64,000 nt of DNA. Origin: Plotosus lineatus (lineage: Eukaryota; Chordata; Actinopteri; Siluriformes; Plotosidae). Where the stretch lies: assembly GCA_024760905.1 (NCBI GenBank), contig CM045731.1:19365001-19429000 (forward strand). Reading direction: 5' to 3'. This document shows, one piece after another, positions 33,705-44,635 of the stretch (position 1 is its first letter; each line of letters opens with the position of its first letter). A program made the position numbers and the translations under genes. The notes under the pieces were generated by a model. That model was not told the DNA's origin, ran no database searches, and was given only the letters and a program-made list of their open reading frames with translations.

Positions 33705-34098
33705 TGTTTCAGTTTTGTTATAATAAATCTGTTTTTTTTTTTTTTCCATTTATTTACTTTTTAAATTGCTGCTTGTTGTCACACAAGTCAGTAGTACATA
33801 ACAGCCAATCAGCATCAACTTGGCAATAAAGCAGCCTTATTGGGTTTCCTGTGAAGGGCACGGAATGGACACAAAATGGACATGGGACAACCATCCAAGC
33901 AATATTCCATGACTGTGCTGCTCTAGCAAGCTTCGGCTATTAAGAGGATAATAATTTAGAGGCTGACAGAAAGAATGGCAAAAAAAACAACAAACAAACA
34001 AACAAATAGAAACAAAAGCGAGTTGAAAGAGAAGTACTCTCTAAATTCTAACTATGAAAGAAACTGCATTCTTCCCTTCAAACTAGAAAAATACCTAC

Positions 34099-34133
<35 letters not shown>

Positions 34134-34134
<1 letters not shown>

Positions 34135-34169
34135 TACTCGAGCAGTTTCTGCAGCATGGTCATGGTTTA
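34134..34169 (-). repeat. decayed duplicate of last 12 myo6 codons
   Basis: Minus-strand reading gives TM-TMLQKLLE-stop, against [14 protein letters not shown] of the real terminus 72 bases upstream. By hand alignment 28 of 36 bases match, including ATGCTGCAGAA and the TAG. It lies in the same frame as the real end but is separated from it by the true stop and another in-frame stop. It looks like an old local tandem duplication of the end of the coding region now in the 3' UTR, next to a (TG)n tract. Confidence 0.55.
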
Positions 34170-34205
34170 ATGGTTGAGCGACTAAGTGTGCGACTTTGAA
34201 TGTGC

Positions 34206-34405
34206 CTACTTGAGCATATTCTGCAGCATTGCCGTGGCATAGGTGGGTCGTGCCTGTCGGCTTTCGATAGCATTCCTCAGATACTGGATTCCTCCGCAGC
34301 GCTCCCAGACCTCCTCAAATTGCCGGGCTAGAATTTCTGCTCCACGTTTACGAGGCAGACCGGTCTCGTCTAAACTCAGTTCGCACATCTCTACATCATC
34401 CTTTC
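34206..34405 (-). CDS. myo6: myosin-VI terminal coding exon
   Basis: This is the last coding exon. After a TTTTTGTAG acceptor it reads [20 protein letters not shown], then [20 protein letters not shown], then [20 protein letters not shown] and QNMLK, with a TAG stop at 34206-34208. The family ends in the same way (MLQ-x-LLK), so the tail is complete at its C-terminus. Length is 200 nt including the stop; with the four other constitutive exons it sums to 813 nt, exactly 270 codons plus stop. Only 69 bases after the stop lies a degraded second copy of the last twelve codons (see 34134-34169). Confidence 0.96.
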
Positions 34406-35077
34406 CTACAAAAACATTAAGAAAAACAAACACAATCACAATTAAGAGATAAATAATATATTATTAAAAGTTCACTTCTATTAAGAATCAGAGTAATGGT
34501 GTCGAGTGAAATCTGGCATCAACCTTGTTGTACATGATGACGTCAACCCATACATCCACCCAGTCACTCATCCATCCATCCATCCATCCATCAATCCAGC
34601 CACTCAACCATCAATCTACCCACCCATCTATCCACCCACCCATCTATCCAGTCATCCAGCCATCCACCCATTTATCCATCCATCAATCTAGCCTTCAATC
34701 CATCCATTTTTACAATCAACGAAGCAACCATCTACCCATCCATCCAGCCTGCCACCCAGCTGCCTTTGGATGAGCGATAAGGTACACCCTGTCAACGTCA
34801 CGTGGCGAGCAATACACCAACCTTCACACATATGGAAAAATTCAAATAGGCAGTTGACCTAGTATGTGTTTTTTCCACTGCGAGAAAATCCATGCAACCG
34901 CAGAAAAACAAAACAAAAAAAAAATGCAAAGGCCACACAGAAACACTAGTAGCTGAGATTCAAACTTAGAAACCTTCACACGAACATTCGGCAGTAATAA
35001 CAACTTACTTAATAATAAGCAGAGTACTGCCACCAAAAGAATGTAAAAACAACAACTTAGAAACAAACTGTACTCAC
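34406..35077 (-). other. myo6: myo6 last intron
   Basis: This 672-bp intron lies between the WWY exon and the terminal exon, with GT donor and TAG acceptor. It holds a degenerate (CATC)n block at 34550-34750, a SINE-A remnant at about 34780-34980 on the minus strand, and a poly-A/C tract near 34910. Confidence 0.8.
34550..34750. repeat. degenerate (CATC)n minisatellite
   Basis: Variants of CATCCATCCACCCA and CATCTATC lie inside the last myo6 intron. Confidence 0.9.
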
Positions 35078-35296
35078 CAGCCACAAGCAAAATGGGATTT
35101 TTATCTGGGTGCACTTCCATCTGCCTGGCAATCCACGGGCCATCAAAGTGTGCATACCACCACCCCCTCTTCTTATTCTGAGGGTCCTTGTACTGATCAC
35201 CAGGACGGATGAAGGCAACGCGGAAGTAGCGTTGCTGTCGGTTCATCACGACCTCATGTTGCCGAGGTGGGACTGCAGGACCCACGTAGTTTTGAG
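35078..35296 (-). CDS. myo6: myosin-VI exon: cargo domain core with WWY motif
   Basis: This is the core of the globular tail. It begins [20 protein letters not shown], continues [20 protein letters not shown], then [20 protein letters not shown], and ends [17 protein letters not shown] is the motif that binds Dab2, Tom1 and LMTK2. The acceptor has a clean pyrimidine tract (CTCTTTTCCTGCAG) and the donor is CTG/GTGAGT. Length is 219 nt, phase 1 to phase 1. The first codon is completed by G from the upstream exon (Ala) or could be completed by T from a short-insert exon (Ser), as in other vertebrates. The VGPAV segment is the most divergent part compared with mammals. Identity is near certain. 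Confidence 0.96.
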
Positions 35297-35646
35297 CTGC
35301 AGGAAAAGAGATATGATGCATTATAGGAAAGGGGCTGTTTAAACTATGAGAACTAGAACTTTGGGAAATGAGGTGTTCTGGTATCAGTGTGTACAAGAGA
35401 CATTAAAGTCGTTAACACTGGAGAACTGTTTTAACAAGCAAGGTAAATTATTGGGTGGCCAAAAATAAAAATAGGTAGCATAACTGTGCATTTAGCAGTT
35501 TTTTTAGCATGTTCAGCATTAATGTAATACATGCTGAAGAGAAACAAAACAAAACAAAACAAAACAAAAAAAAAACACAGTCACATGGTTATTTACATTA
35601 AATAAAGCTGAGCTCAGGTGGAACAGCCAGAAAATATACAAATATA

Positions 35647-36460
35647 CAGACACTCCCTGCTTTACGTTCATTCGTTTTATGTATTTTTCGATTTTACTTT
35701 TTTTTTTTTTAAATTGTCAAATTTTGAGTTTAGCGTGCTCTCTGTAGTACGAGACGTACCTACATAGTACGTTGACGTAATACGCTACTTCCGCATGACG
35801 CTGCGTCCATTGTTTACAAACAACAGACTGAACGTGCCCCTCCTCCTTCCCAGTTCACCGCGTGTTACCCTTGTGTTAAGACGTCCTCTCTGTGATCTTT
35901 GTGTTTACACTGTTTTGCGGACTTTTGTAACACTAAGCAAATATGGTTGGCCAGAAGAGTCAGCCTACTAGTGATAGTGGTAATCAGAAAAAGCGGCAAG
36001 CCATCTCGTTAGAAACGAAGATGGCTATTATCAAGAAGACCAATGCTGGTGAAAAACATGCGAATGTTGCACGTTTCTTCCAAATGTCTCCGTCGACTAT
36101 CGGAACCATTTACAAGCAGAAAGATCGCATCACAGAGAATGTTAAAGGTTATATTTGATACTGTATTTGATATTTGATGAGTGAATTTGATTAAAATTTA
36201 TCTGTTTGAAATTATTTTGCCTGAATTTAATTTATTTTAAATTAATGTTGATATTATTTGATATATTTGATATTTTACAATGTTATGTTTATAATAATGG
36301 ATTTAGTGGTGTTTTAAGAGATACGGTAATGGTATTCATGGATGCATAGTACAGTATGAACATCATATGTCACTGGAACGTGCAGTAACAACTTGCGTTT
36401 TTTTTCACCTTACGTTCGGCTGTGTGGAACCGAACGAAAACGTAAGTCGTGGAGCGTCTG
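35647..36460 (+). mobile_element. Tigger-like element with intact N-terminal HTH
   Basis: Ends CAGACACTCCCTGCTTTACG and, inverted, CAGACGCTCCACGACTTACG, with TA on both sides. A start at 35943 opens MVGQKSQPTSDSGNQKKRQA, then ISLETKMAIIKKTNAGEKHA, then NVARFFQMSPSTIGTIYKQK, the psq/CENP-B-like helix-turn-helix that binds transposon ends. It stops after 71 codons; the DDE domain is deleted. It lies in a myo6 intron in the opposite orientation to the gene. Confidence 0.85.
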
Positions 36461-36469
36461 TACTAATAT

Positions 36470-36748
36470 CCCATCTCACTCATTTCCCAAACCACTTAAT
36501 CCGGTTAGGTGTGACTGGAGCCCATCCCAGTCGACAATGCGCGAAGGCGATATACAACCTGAAAAGTTTGCCAGATCATCGCAGGGTTAACACACACACA
36601 CACAGCATGTTTTTGGACTGTCGAAGGAAACTGGATTATCCAGAGGAAACCCACACAAGCACAGGAAGAACATGCCCAGAACTTGAACCCAGGACCTTCC
36701 TTGTGTGAGATGGATGTATTAAACTACCACACCACGGTGCCACCCAAA
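36470..36748 (-). mobile_element. SINE-A copy
   Basis: This inverted copy starts right after the Tigger-like element. It runs from TTTCCCAAACCACTTAATCC to ACACCACGGTGCCACCC. Confidence 0.78.
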
Positions 36749-37257
36749 TATACTACGACTCTACTGAGTAAACATCTGAAGCCCCGAGCCATTTCAATAC
36801 AAGAAATTTCTCAAAGTATCAGCAGAAGGCGTTGTCTCAGTCTCTGATTTTTCTGTGTTAAAGTATTCAATGCCACATGAGTATTACTTTACATTACTGA
36901 TCTGTTTTAAGTCCGTAATAAAAAAAATCAATAAATTTGAAAAAAAAGTGCTGAGTCAAGCACTTGTGCATGGACTGAGTGCGACAAACTGTAGACTCAC
37001 ATTAAAGAACGATAAAAATGCCAGATCAGCATATTCATAAAGGCAGTTCAAAAAAGAGAACCAAAAGATAAAACTTAAAATCCACCTGAAAGGCTTTGGT
37101 GCGCAACATCGTACACCACCCAAAACAGCTTGCCATGCTGCCACACTGGAAGGGCCGTGGGTTCTCACACTGGAATTGTTTGTTTGTTTGTTTTCAGTTC
37201 CAGTGATATAAATCACAATCCACCATTATCAAAGTTATTACATGTATTACTGTTTTC

Positions 37258-37375
37258 TAAGGGCGTAGCAGTTAGCACGTCCACCTCACAGCAAGAAGGT
37301 CCTGGGGTCGATTCCCAGCTCAGGCGTTTCTGTGTGGAGTTTGCATGTTCTCATTGTGCTTGTGTGGGTGTCTTG
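37258..37375 (+). mobile_element. SINE-A head fragment
   Basis: GGGCGTAGCAGTTAGCACGT, CCTCACAGCAAGAAGGTCCT and TGTGTGGAGTTTGCATGTTC, then a sharp switch to inverted SINE-B. Confidence 0.72.
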
Positions 37376-37860
37376 CCAGCAATGGTTCTTTTACATGAAC
37401 CACTCACTGCAGACAGGTGAAGCCGGTGGCGTAGTGGTTAGGGTGCTGCACTCATGATCGGGAGGTTGTGTGTTCAAATCCCAGTTAAACCCCCACTATG
37501 CTAAGACTCCTGGGCAAGGTCTTAACCACAAGTGTGCCTCTGTTCACTCAGCAGTATAAATGGGTACCAGTAAAAAATGTACTGGGAAGGTAACCTGTGA
37601 TGGACTAGCATCCCATCCAGGAGAAGTTGTACTCCCAGTCGCTTCACGCTATGGAAACCGGGGATAAGCACCGGTCCGATGAGCAACTATGGCTCGGGTG
37701 TAAAAAGCCCAAAGGAGTTTAGCTTTACTCACTACAGCCAGTGAAAGACATGAGAGCCTTTGATAACCCAGTTAGCTGCACTGGTGGGATGGCACTGACA
37801 ACCCGGTGAGAGTGGGGCTTGAACCCATGACCTTGGGATCAGTAATCCAACACCATACCA
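37376..37860 (-). mobile_element. SINE-B split by SINE-C
   Basis: Two inverted SINE-B pieces (37376-37416 and 37727-37860) are separated by a plus-strand SINE-C. Joined, they restore a continuous SINE-B body from CAGCAATGGTTCTTTTACAT to the tRNA-like head. Confidence 0.8.
37417..37726 (+). mobile_element. SINE-C copy with TSD, inside SINE-B
   Basis: The head is AGCCGGTGGCGTAGTGGTTA with box B TTGTGTGTTCAAATCCCAG; the body has GTACTGGGAAGGTAACCTGT, and the end is TGGCTCGGGTGTAAAAAG. It is flanked by ACTCACT(G/A)CAG(A/C)CAG at 37402-37416 and 37727-37741, the duplicated target within SINE-B. Confidence 0.85.
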
Positions 37861-38793
37861 AAAAACTAAAATTAGTTATTTTCTTTTACATTATAAGCGT
37901 GATAATCGTCATAAGTTCTTCATGCCAGAAACTTTTAAAAGTCATTCAAAATTTTGTAAAGTGCTCCTTTGCACCCCCCCCTAAAAAAAAAACAAAAAAA
38001 ACAATTCAAAACCATTTTTAAAAAATAAATAAAATCAAAAGATCAGATTGCACAGCCCTGTTTGAGAATTTTTGGAACGGCATGTTGTTGAATTTCCAGG
38101 ATTTAAGAATCAGTGGACAAACCAAGAGTTTCTGTCTGGCATTTGGATTCAAGCATTATCCCACATGTGAGGGAGATAAATATTTATTGGTATATAACAC
38201 GGGCGATATCGGATTTATTCGCGATCTCATTTGAGCGATAATGCCCAGTAATGCCCCTGAGCCGATCAATTTTTAGGTCGGACGTGAGCATGAGGGGTCT
38301 GCCACCAATGTCATTGTCCACAGTCAGTGAAAGTCAGCAAGAAATCCACCTGTTATGAACAATCGTCCCGGTTTTTGAAACCTGTTTCCAAATATGTATT
38401 AGATGATTACACAGGATAATCTACTAATCAGTGACCGTCGCCATCTATCCGCCATAAAATCAGGATAACATTTACACAGTTATGGTTGGTCACAGACAGT
38501 CATCTGTCTTTGTGTAAAATCTCAGGCTGACTAGCTTCTATTGTAATGATTATATAGGTGGTTATTTGAAAAGCAAATCTCAGAATGATTACATCACAAC
38601 TTGAGTGAACATAAGTTCTTCAGTCAGTTCTTTCAGGTGTTTATGCTTAAATACAGTGGTACCTCACCTTACGAAATTAATCCGTTCCAGAGCCTTTTTC
38701 GTAAGTAAAACCGCATTTTACATGTAAAATGCGTGATTCGTTCCAAGGCCTCCAATACTGCCCTTTAAAAATTATAAAAGCATACATTTTAAG

Positions 38794-38929
38794 ATGTCTT
38801 TCCGCCCTGCGATGGCCTGGCGAGCTGTCCAGGGTGTACTCTGCCCTCGCCCGAAGTTGGCTGGGATGGGCATCAGCCTCCCCGCGACCCAAATTAGGAT
38901 TAAGCAGATACAGAAAATGAACCGAATGA
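38794..38929 (+). mobile_element. SINE-A tail insertion with TSD
   Basis: A SINE-A 3' portion (CCGCCCTGCGATGGCCTGGC to AATTAGGATTAAGCAGATAC) is flanked by ACATTTTAAG at 38784-38793 and 38930-38939. This shows 5' truncation at insertion. Confidence 0.85.
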
Positions 38930-38946
38930 ACATTTTAAGGTAATTA

Positions 38947-39297
38947 TGGGGCAGTGGTGGTCTAGTGGTATAGGGCGCTGGATCACTGATCCAAAGGTTG
39001 GGGGTTCGAGTCCCACTCTTCGTGAGGTTGTCACTATCCCCCCAGTGCAGCTAACTGGGTTATCAAAGGCGGGCCATGTCTCTCATTGTCTATGGTGAGA
39101 GGCATGTAAAAGAACCATTGCTGACTTTCGTAAAGAGTAGCTGTAAAGCCGTCAGCGTGTTTCTGTCCCTTGCTAAAAAGGGTTGTGACAGGAAGGGCAT
39201 CCGACGTAAAAACCTCTGCCAAATCAAACGTATGAATCAGATGATTCGCTGTGGCAACTCCTGAGTAAAAGGGAAAAAGCCGAAATGAAGACAGACC
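38947..39297 (+). mobile_element. SINE-B full-length insertion with TSD
   Basis: A full SINE-B from GGGGCAGTGGTGGTCTAGTG to AGCCGAAATGAAGACAG is flanked by a perfect 14-bp TTTTAAGGTAATTA at 38933-38946 and 39298-39311. Its target overlaps the duplication of the neighbouring SINE-A, so it arrived second. Confidence 0.9.
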
Positions 39298-39789
39298 TTT
39301 TAAGGTAATTACTTCGTGTTGACTATGTCTTCTTAGCAGAGTTATAATCTTATAAATGTTTATGCAAGGTTAAAATCCTGAGCCAAAAAATAAAGTTGCA
39401 CACTCAAAGAGCACACTCAAAAAACTCATGAAACAAACTGCTGCTCAAGGGAGCTGTGTCATCCCTCCTAGCCAATGGGAGGCCAGCGGGGCGGGATGTT
39501 GGGAGACAGCCAATGGAAGAGAAACTCGCGCATTGTTTGAATGGCGCGATGACGCGTTTGCGCATTTCATAAAGAGAACTTGTTTCGTATACAGAGACAA
39601 AAAATTTCGAAAAATGTTTTCCGTAAACTGGATTTTTCGTTTTCTGGGACTATCATAAGGAGAGGTAGCACTGTATATGAATCTGGTGCATACACAGCAC
39701 CCTGTAATATTTTCTTGAGGAACCTTTTGCTTTGATCTCAGCACATAATCTTCATGGCAACATAACATTCATATCCAGCCATTGTCGGG

Positions 39790-40140
39790 TTCATTTCTTA
39801 TCAATAAGGGAAATTATTGAACCCGTCCATAAAACTCTTTTCCAGCACATCCCGAAACCGTTCAATAAGGTTAAGATCAGGACTCTGGGGTGCCAATAAA
39901 TATGTGAAAATGAGTCCTCATGATCCCTCAACCACTACTTCATTATTCGAATCCCCGTTTTATACCTGTGCCACCAAGGAAGAAAAAGTACATTGATGGG
40001 ATAACCAGCTCATTCAGTACATTCAGATCATCAGCTGCTTCATTTTATTGCCACATTAATGTTGCTGAGCCTCAACTGAACCAAAAGGAGCAACAACTTC
40101 ATGAAGATTACATGCTGTGATCAAAGATAAAGGCTCCCCA
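39790..40140 (-). pseudogene. DDE transposon remnant (Tc1/mariner-like)
   Basis: The minus strand contains QSPDLNLIERFRDVLEK and preceding words shared with 22560-22900. The open frame is otherwise broken. Confidence 0.5.
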
Positions 40141-40162
40141 TGAAAATATTAGGGTGTGTGAT

Positions 40163-40163
<1 letters not shown>

Positions 40164-40259
<96 letters not shown>
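40164..40259. repeat. compound (GT)/(TA)/(CA) microsatellite
   Basis: (TG)n, about 24 TA, (CA)n 40218-40241, then (TA)n. Confidence 0.95.
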
Positions 40260-41149
40260 CCTTTAAGAGAAGCTTTTTTTTCCCATTATGCCACTTCCAC
40301 CAGATATTACATTTTCAGCAAGAAGCCAGGGCAAGCAGGCAGTGAATATAAATCTGAAAAACGTACAAGTTCAGTTCGGTTATTAATGGCAGCCCAGCTG
40401 TGAGAACTGTTAAATTACCATCAAGGGCCACTTACACACATTTATCACACGGCGTCCATAACCTACAAACAAAAGAAGTGCACGTAATCAACTTTTATAT
40501 GAAGTATGACACCATCAGCATGACAGTTACAAATCAGTGCACAGTGTATGCCATGGTGATGTGTTGAGGAATTATATAGGTATATGAATGTAAAACACAG
40601 AAAAATGATGACGCATGGTATGCGGTATGGAGTATACAGAATGCACCCCTCCCCCCCCCCCCCCCCCCCCAGCACATACTACAGCCTTTAATTCCCAATG
40701 ATCTGTCCATCTGTCCTCCTTTATTTCATACAAAATGGGAGTCTGTGATAATAACAAGCACAAAATCAGCATTTATTGTGTGTGCTGAGCACGCATGAAC
40801 ATTGAAGCTCTGTAAATAGCCAGGTACAGCCTTTGCATCCTCTCATCACCATGGTGACACTCAGCATAGAAGTGCAGCTCGAGGCTTAGAAGCCCAGTCC
40901 ACTCGGAGGGGCGGTTTTGATTTCATCAGTTATGAAGATCTACTACAAATTCTGCGAGTTATATTGCTCAAACAAGACTCACATTGCTCACTATTAGCTC
41001 CAGAGACATTTACAAAGGCAACAGTGATTATAATGCATAACAATGAAAATGACATTTACATTGATGGCATTTACAGACAGACCTTTCTTTCTTTCTTTTT
41101 TTTTTAATTTAATATCAGCTTCCATGTTCTTATTTCGAAAGGGCCTTGC
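40260..41149. other. myo6 intron, no element recognised
   Basis: Contains a C-run of about 21 (40650-40670). Confidence 0.5.
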
Positions 41150-41275
41150 ACAATGTTGGGTGTGTCCTTGCTTTGTAATGGTCTGGTGAGTTGTTTGAGG
41201 TGTGCCCCGCCTTCGCCGAGTGATGGCTGAGATAGGCTCCAACATCCCCATGACTCTAATAGGATTAAGAGGTTA
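41150..41275 (+). mobile_element. SINE-A tail fragment
   Basis: TGTAATGGTCTGGTGAGTTG through GACTCTAATAGGATTAAGAG. Confidence 0.6.
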
Positions 41276-41336
41276 AATTAGGACACGAGCATGCTTTATC
41301 CGTGTGGGGGTGAAGGGGGTGGAGGTGTTCACAGTA

Positions 41337-41900
41337 GAGGTGCAATAGCAAAGTGACTGACGCGGATGATAATTCATGGTTTTCGCTTTTCATTCTCAAA
41401 TTTGTCTAGCGACATTCACAGCATCGCATACCGGTCACCTGGTTCGTGAACCCATCGCAAAACATTTTTTAAATGTTTGAAATTTCCAACAAATGCCGCA
41501 AAACATGGCTCCGATGCAGAATGGCCTCAAACACGTCACAAGAAGGTTGCAACACTGTTGTTCTGCTAGCAAATCATTCGCTTTACGTCCACAAGGGAAA
41601 CTGACAAGATGGAGACTTCCACATGGAAAGTTTAAGAAAAGTTTGAGACTCGCTGGCATCCATGATAATCGGTGTATCTTGTTATCATCTGTAGATATAA
41701 ATAAAGAACGGTTTCAGAACACAAAGCGGATAAAATACGACTGATTTAAATGAAGAGATTTGCTTTTTTCGCCAGATATCCGTAAACCAATCGCAAATTA
41801 CTCACAAATTATTGCGTGACTTTAATACGATATAAATATTAAAGCTGCAAAATATTTACCTGCACTTTGAGTCGCAAAACATCTTGATGCAAATTTCAAG
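41337..41900. repeat. unclassified MITE-like repeat
   Basis: The start GTGCAATAGCAAAGTGACTGA is matched inverted at 17832-17865, and the body (CGCTTTTCATTCTC, CGACATTC, GCATCGCA, then ACCAATCGCAAATTACT) is matched at 58850-59330. It is not assigned to a superfamily. Confidence 0.5.
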
Positions 41901-41919
41901 ATTAAAAAGAAAAGTAATA

Positions 41920-42174
41920 CAGACGCTCCTCGACTTACATTTTAGTTACGTTCTGAACAGCCGAACATAAGGTGAAAAAGAAACTGTAAGTTGTTACTGT
42001 ACGTTCCAGTGCCGTATGATCATTCATACTGTACTATACTGCCCTCCCAAGCCAGACCGCAGTATCTGCAAAATCATGAAACTGAGAAAATTGAGCCCAA
42101 AGTTTTTAAAATATCCCTCGACAGGGATATACATATATATATATATATATACACACATACATATATAAATACAC

Positions 42175-42269
<95 letters not shown>

Positions 42270-42884
42270 TTAGTCAGAAAAACATAAAAGGCCAATTTGG
42301 CTAAAATTGCAGATACTGCGGTCTGGCTTGGGAGGGCAGTATACATCCTTAAATACTATTACCATATCTCATAAAACACCCTAAATCAATTATTATAAAC
42401 ATAACATTGTAAAATAATATCAGCATTAATTTCAAATTAATTAAATTCAAGCAAAATGATTTCAAATAAATAAATTTTAATCAAATTCACTTATTCCCAC
42501 TGATTCTGATTACCACTATAACACTCTCACTAGTAGGCTTACGCTTCCGACCAACCATATTTGCTTAGGGTTACAAATATGCAAAACAGTGTAAACACAA
42601 AGATCACAGAGACGACGTCTTAACACAAGGGTAACACGCGGTGAACTGGGAAGAAACAGGGCACGTTCAGTCTGTCGTTTGTAAACGATGAACAACGCGG
42701 CGCCATATGAACAATGGACGCAGTGTCATGAGTAAGTAGCGTACTACGTCTACATACTACTTAAGAACATCTTGTACTACGGACAGTGCGCTACAAAATT
42801 TTTTTTTTTTTTTTTTTCACAAAAAACATAAAATCGAAAAAAAAAAAAACGTAAGGTGAATACACGTAAAGCGAGGAGCGTCTG
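41920..42884 (-). mobile_element. Tigger-like element with palindrome and TA core
   Basis: Ends CAGACGCTCCTCGACTTACA and, inverted, CAGACGCTCCTCGCTTTACG, with TA on both sides. Minus strand near 42560 reads MVGRKRKPTSESV, the start of the same transposase seen at 35943. An inverted repeat and long (TA)n occupy the centre. Confidence 0.82.
42035..42343. repeat. 37-bp perfect inverted repeat around (TA)n
   Basis: 42035-42071 and 42307-42343 are exact reverse complements (words TGCCCTCCCAAGCCAGACCG and its complement). The 235-bp loop is mostly (TA)n (42127-42148, 42179-42266). Confidence 0.93.
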
Positions 42885-42889
42885 TAAAT

Positions 42890-43247
42890 AACAATAATTT
42901 AAAAAACACTAGAAAAGAAATCTATTTGCTTCAGTCAACTTTTTATCGTAAATCTAGTGTGAGGACTCCGGGACATATGATGCCTGTGGCTGGGTTTTAC
43001 CCTCCATGTGATTTACTGATCATAGTAACAAAACATGGGTTGGGAATTCAGGACCAAATCCTATTTTTATGACATTTGTTTGTGTACATTTGGGAAGACT
43101 TGGCAGATAGGAGGTTTTGGGCAGAGAAATAGAAAGACAGCGATCTGCTATGTTAACAGATGGTCTCACTTCATTTTGGAAACTGGCAGATGAAAAGAGT
43201 GTAATTACGGGGTGACACACACATTTACACATCCAGACGTACTGTAT

Positions 43248-43320
<73 letters not shown>

Positions 43321-43679
43321 GAATGATGAATTTTCCCTCAAAAAATACAGAATAGTTCTAAACAGATGGCAGAAACAATTCACCAATGATAAACAATTAA
43401 CTGCGACGCTTCCAATGAATCAAAGCAACTTCAAAAGACATCCCTGTTGCAGATAGTAGGATGTTGCCAGTCCTTGATTTCTGAACGTTATTCCAGATGT
43501 CCAGCTTCGAATGTGAGAGTGTTGAACCAGAAATGTTATTTTAGTATAAAATGATTTTTTCAGATTGAACGGAGATTAAGTGGTTAGCTCTTTTTAAATC
43601 CACGTTTCTGAAGAACCTTTGACCAATCTCACCCACTCACACAGTTATCTTTGCTTTTCAATGCTGGTGGTCTATACAT
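42890..43679. other. myo6 intron, no gene seen
   Basis: Unique-looking apart from (CA)n at 43249-43316. Confidence 0.5.
43249..43316. repeat. (CA)n microsatellite
   Basis: About 33 uninterrupted CA units in a myo6 intron. Confidence 0.97.
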
Positions 43680-44545
43680 ACACTCAACAAAAATATAAAC
43701 GCAACACTTTTGCTTTTGCTCCCATTTTTCATGAGCTGAACTCCAACATCTAAAACTTTTTCTATGTACACAAAAGGCCTGTTTCTCACAAACACTGTTC
43801 ACAAATTTGGCCAAAACTACGTTAGTAAGCACTTCTGCTTTGCGGAGATAATCCATCCACTTGGAAGTATATCCAACCACCGTCACAACCACAGACCAGG
43901 TGTCACCATACCAGCCCAGGATCCCTACATTCAGCATCTACAACTCCAAGTTTATTGGAGACCATCCACCCGGACAGCTGCTGCAACAATCGCTTTGTAT
44001 AACCAAAGAATTTCTGCACAACCTGTCGGAAACCGTCTCAGGTATAGCTTGTCTACATGCTCGTCATTCTCATTGGGGCCTCAGCCTGACTGCAGTTCAT
44101 CGTCGTAACCGACTTGAGTGGACAAATGCTCACACTCGATGGGGTCTGGTACATTGGAGAGGTGTTTTCTTCACAGTTTTCACTGTACCGGGCATATGGC
44201 GGACAGTGTGTATGGAGTTGTGTGGGTGAGCGGTTTGCTGATGTCAAAGTTGTGGACCAAGTGTCCCATGATGGCGGAAGGGTGAAGGTACTGGCAGGCG
44301 TATGGCACTGACAGGAGACATAGGTGCATTTTATCGGTGCCATTTTGTATTCACAGAGATACCGTGATGAGATCCTGAGGCCCACTGTTGTGCCATCCAT
44401 CCACAACCATCACCTCATGTTGCAGCATGATAATGCACAGCCCCATTGTGCCATGTTACAAGTATCTGTACACAATCCCTGGAAGCGGAAATCATCCCAG
44501 TTCTTGCATGGCCAGCATGCTCACCGGATCTGCCTTTGTCACGGT
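43680..44545 (+). pseudogene. Tc1-like element with frameshifted transposase
   Basis: The 5' flank has the conserved CTCAACAAAAATATAAACGC end words. Broken frames read HTRWGLVHWRGVFF, GGQCVWSCVGERFADVKVVD, QRYRDEILRPTVVPSIHNHH and LMLQHDNAQPH; the D of QHDNAQPH is the second catalytic Asp. The sequence ends near 44545 before the final Glu block, so it is truncated and dead. Confidence 0.85.
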
Positions 44546-44635
44546 TACAATGAGGGAAAAAAAAAACGATAAATATGTTGTTTTTGTGTTTTTCTTTGCT
44601 TCTGTGCAGAATATACTAAAACTATACTATACCAT

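Larger units (their letters stand above)
32300..34205 (-). other. myo6: probable myo6 3' UTR and flank
   Basis: This is mostly unique, AT-rich sequence after the myo6 stop and is the best place for its 3' UTR. AATAAA hexamers on the minus strand occur at 33749-33754 and several times further down (for example near 33485 and 32545), so the cleavage site cannot be fixed. It contains a (TG)n tract at 34100-34132, a poly-T plus G-run block at 33659-33704 and poly-T at 33731-33745. No open frame with family signatures was seen on either strand. Confidence 0.4.
38654..39673 (+). mobile_element. Tigger-like element carrying two SINEs
   Basis: Ends CAGTGGTACCTCACCTTACG and, inverted, CAGTGCTACCTCTCCTTATG, with TA on both sides. 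Removing the SINEs at 38794-38929 and 38947-39297 gives an element of about 0.5 kb matching 45090-45881. Confidence 0.85.

Noticed and set aside
34842..35396. 184-residue continuous open frame as one coding exon
   Set aside because: Only 35078-35296 matches myosin VI; both ends have good splice signals and the rest reads through intron.
38947..39020. tRNA gene (A- and B-box, GGGGCAGTGGTGGTCTAGTG start)
   Set aside because: No cloverleaf with a proper acceptor stem; it is the promoter head of SINE-B and recurs with the same body several times.
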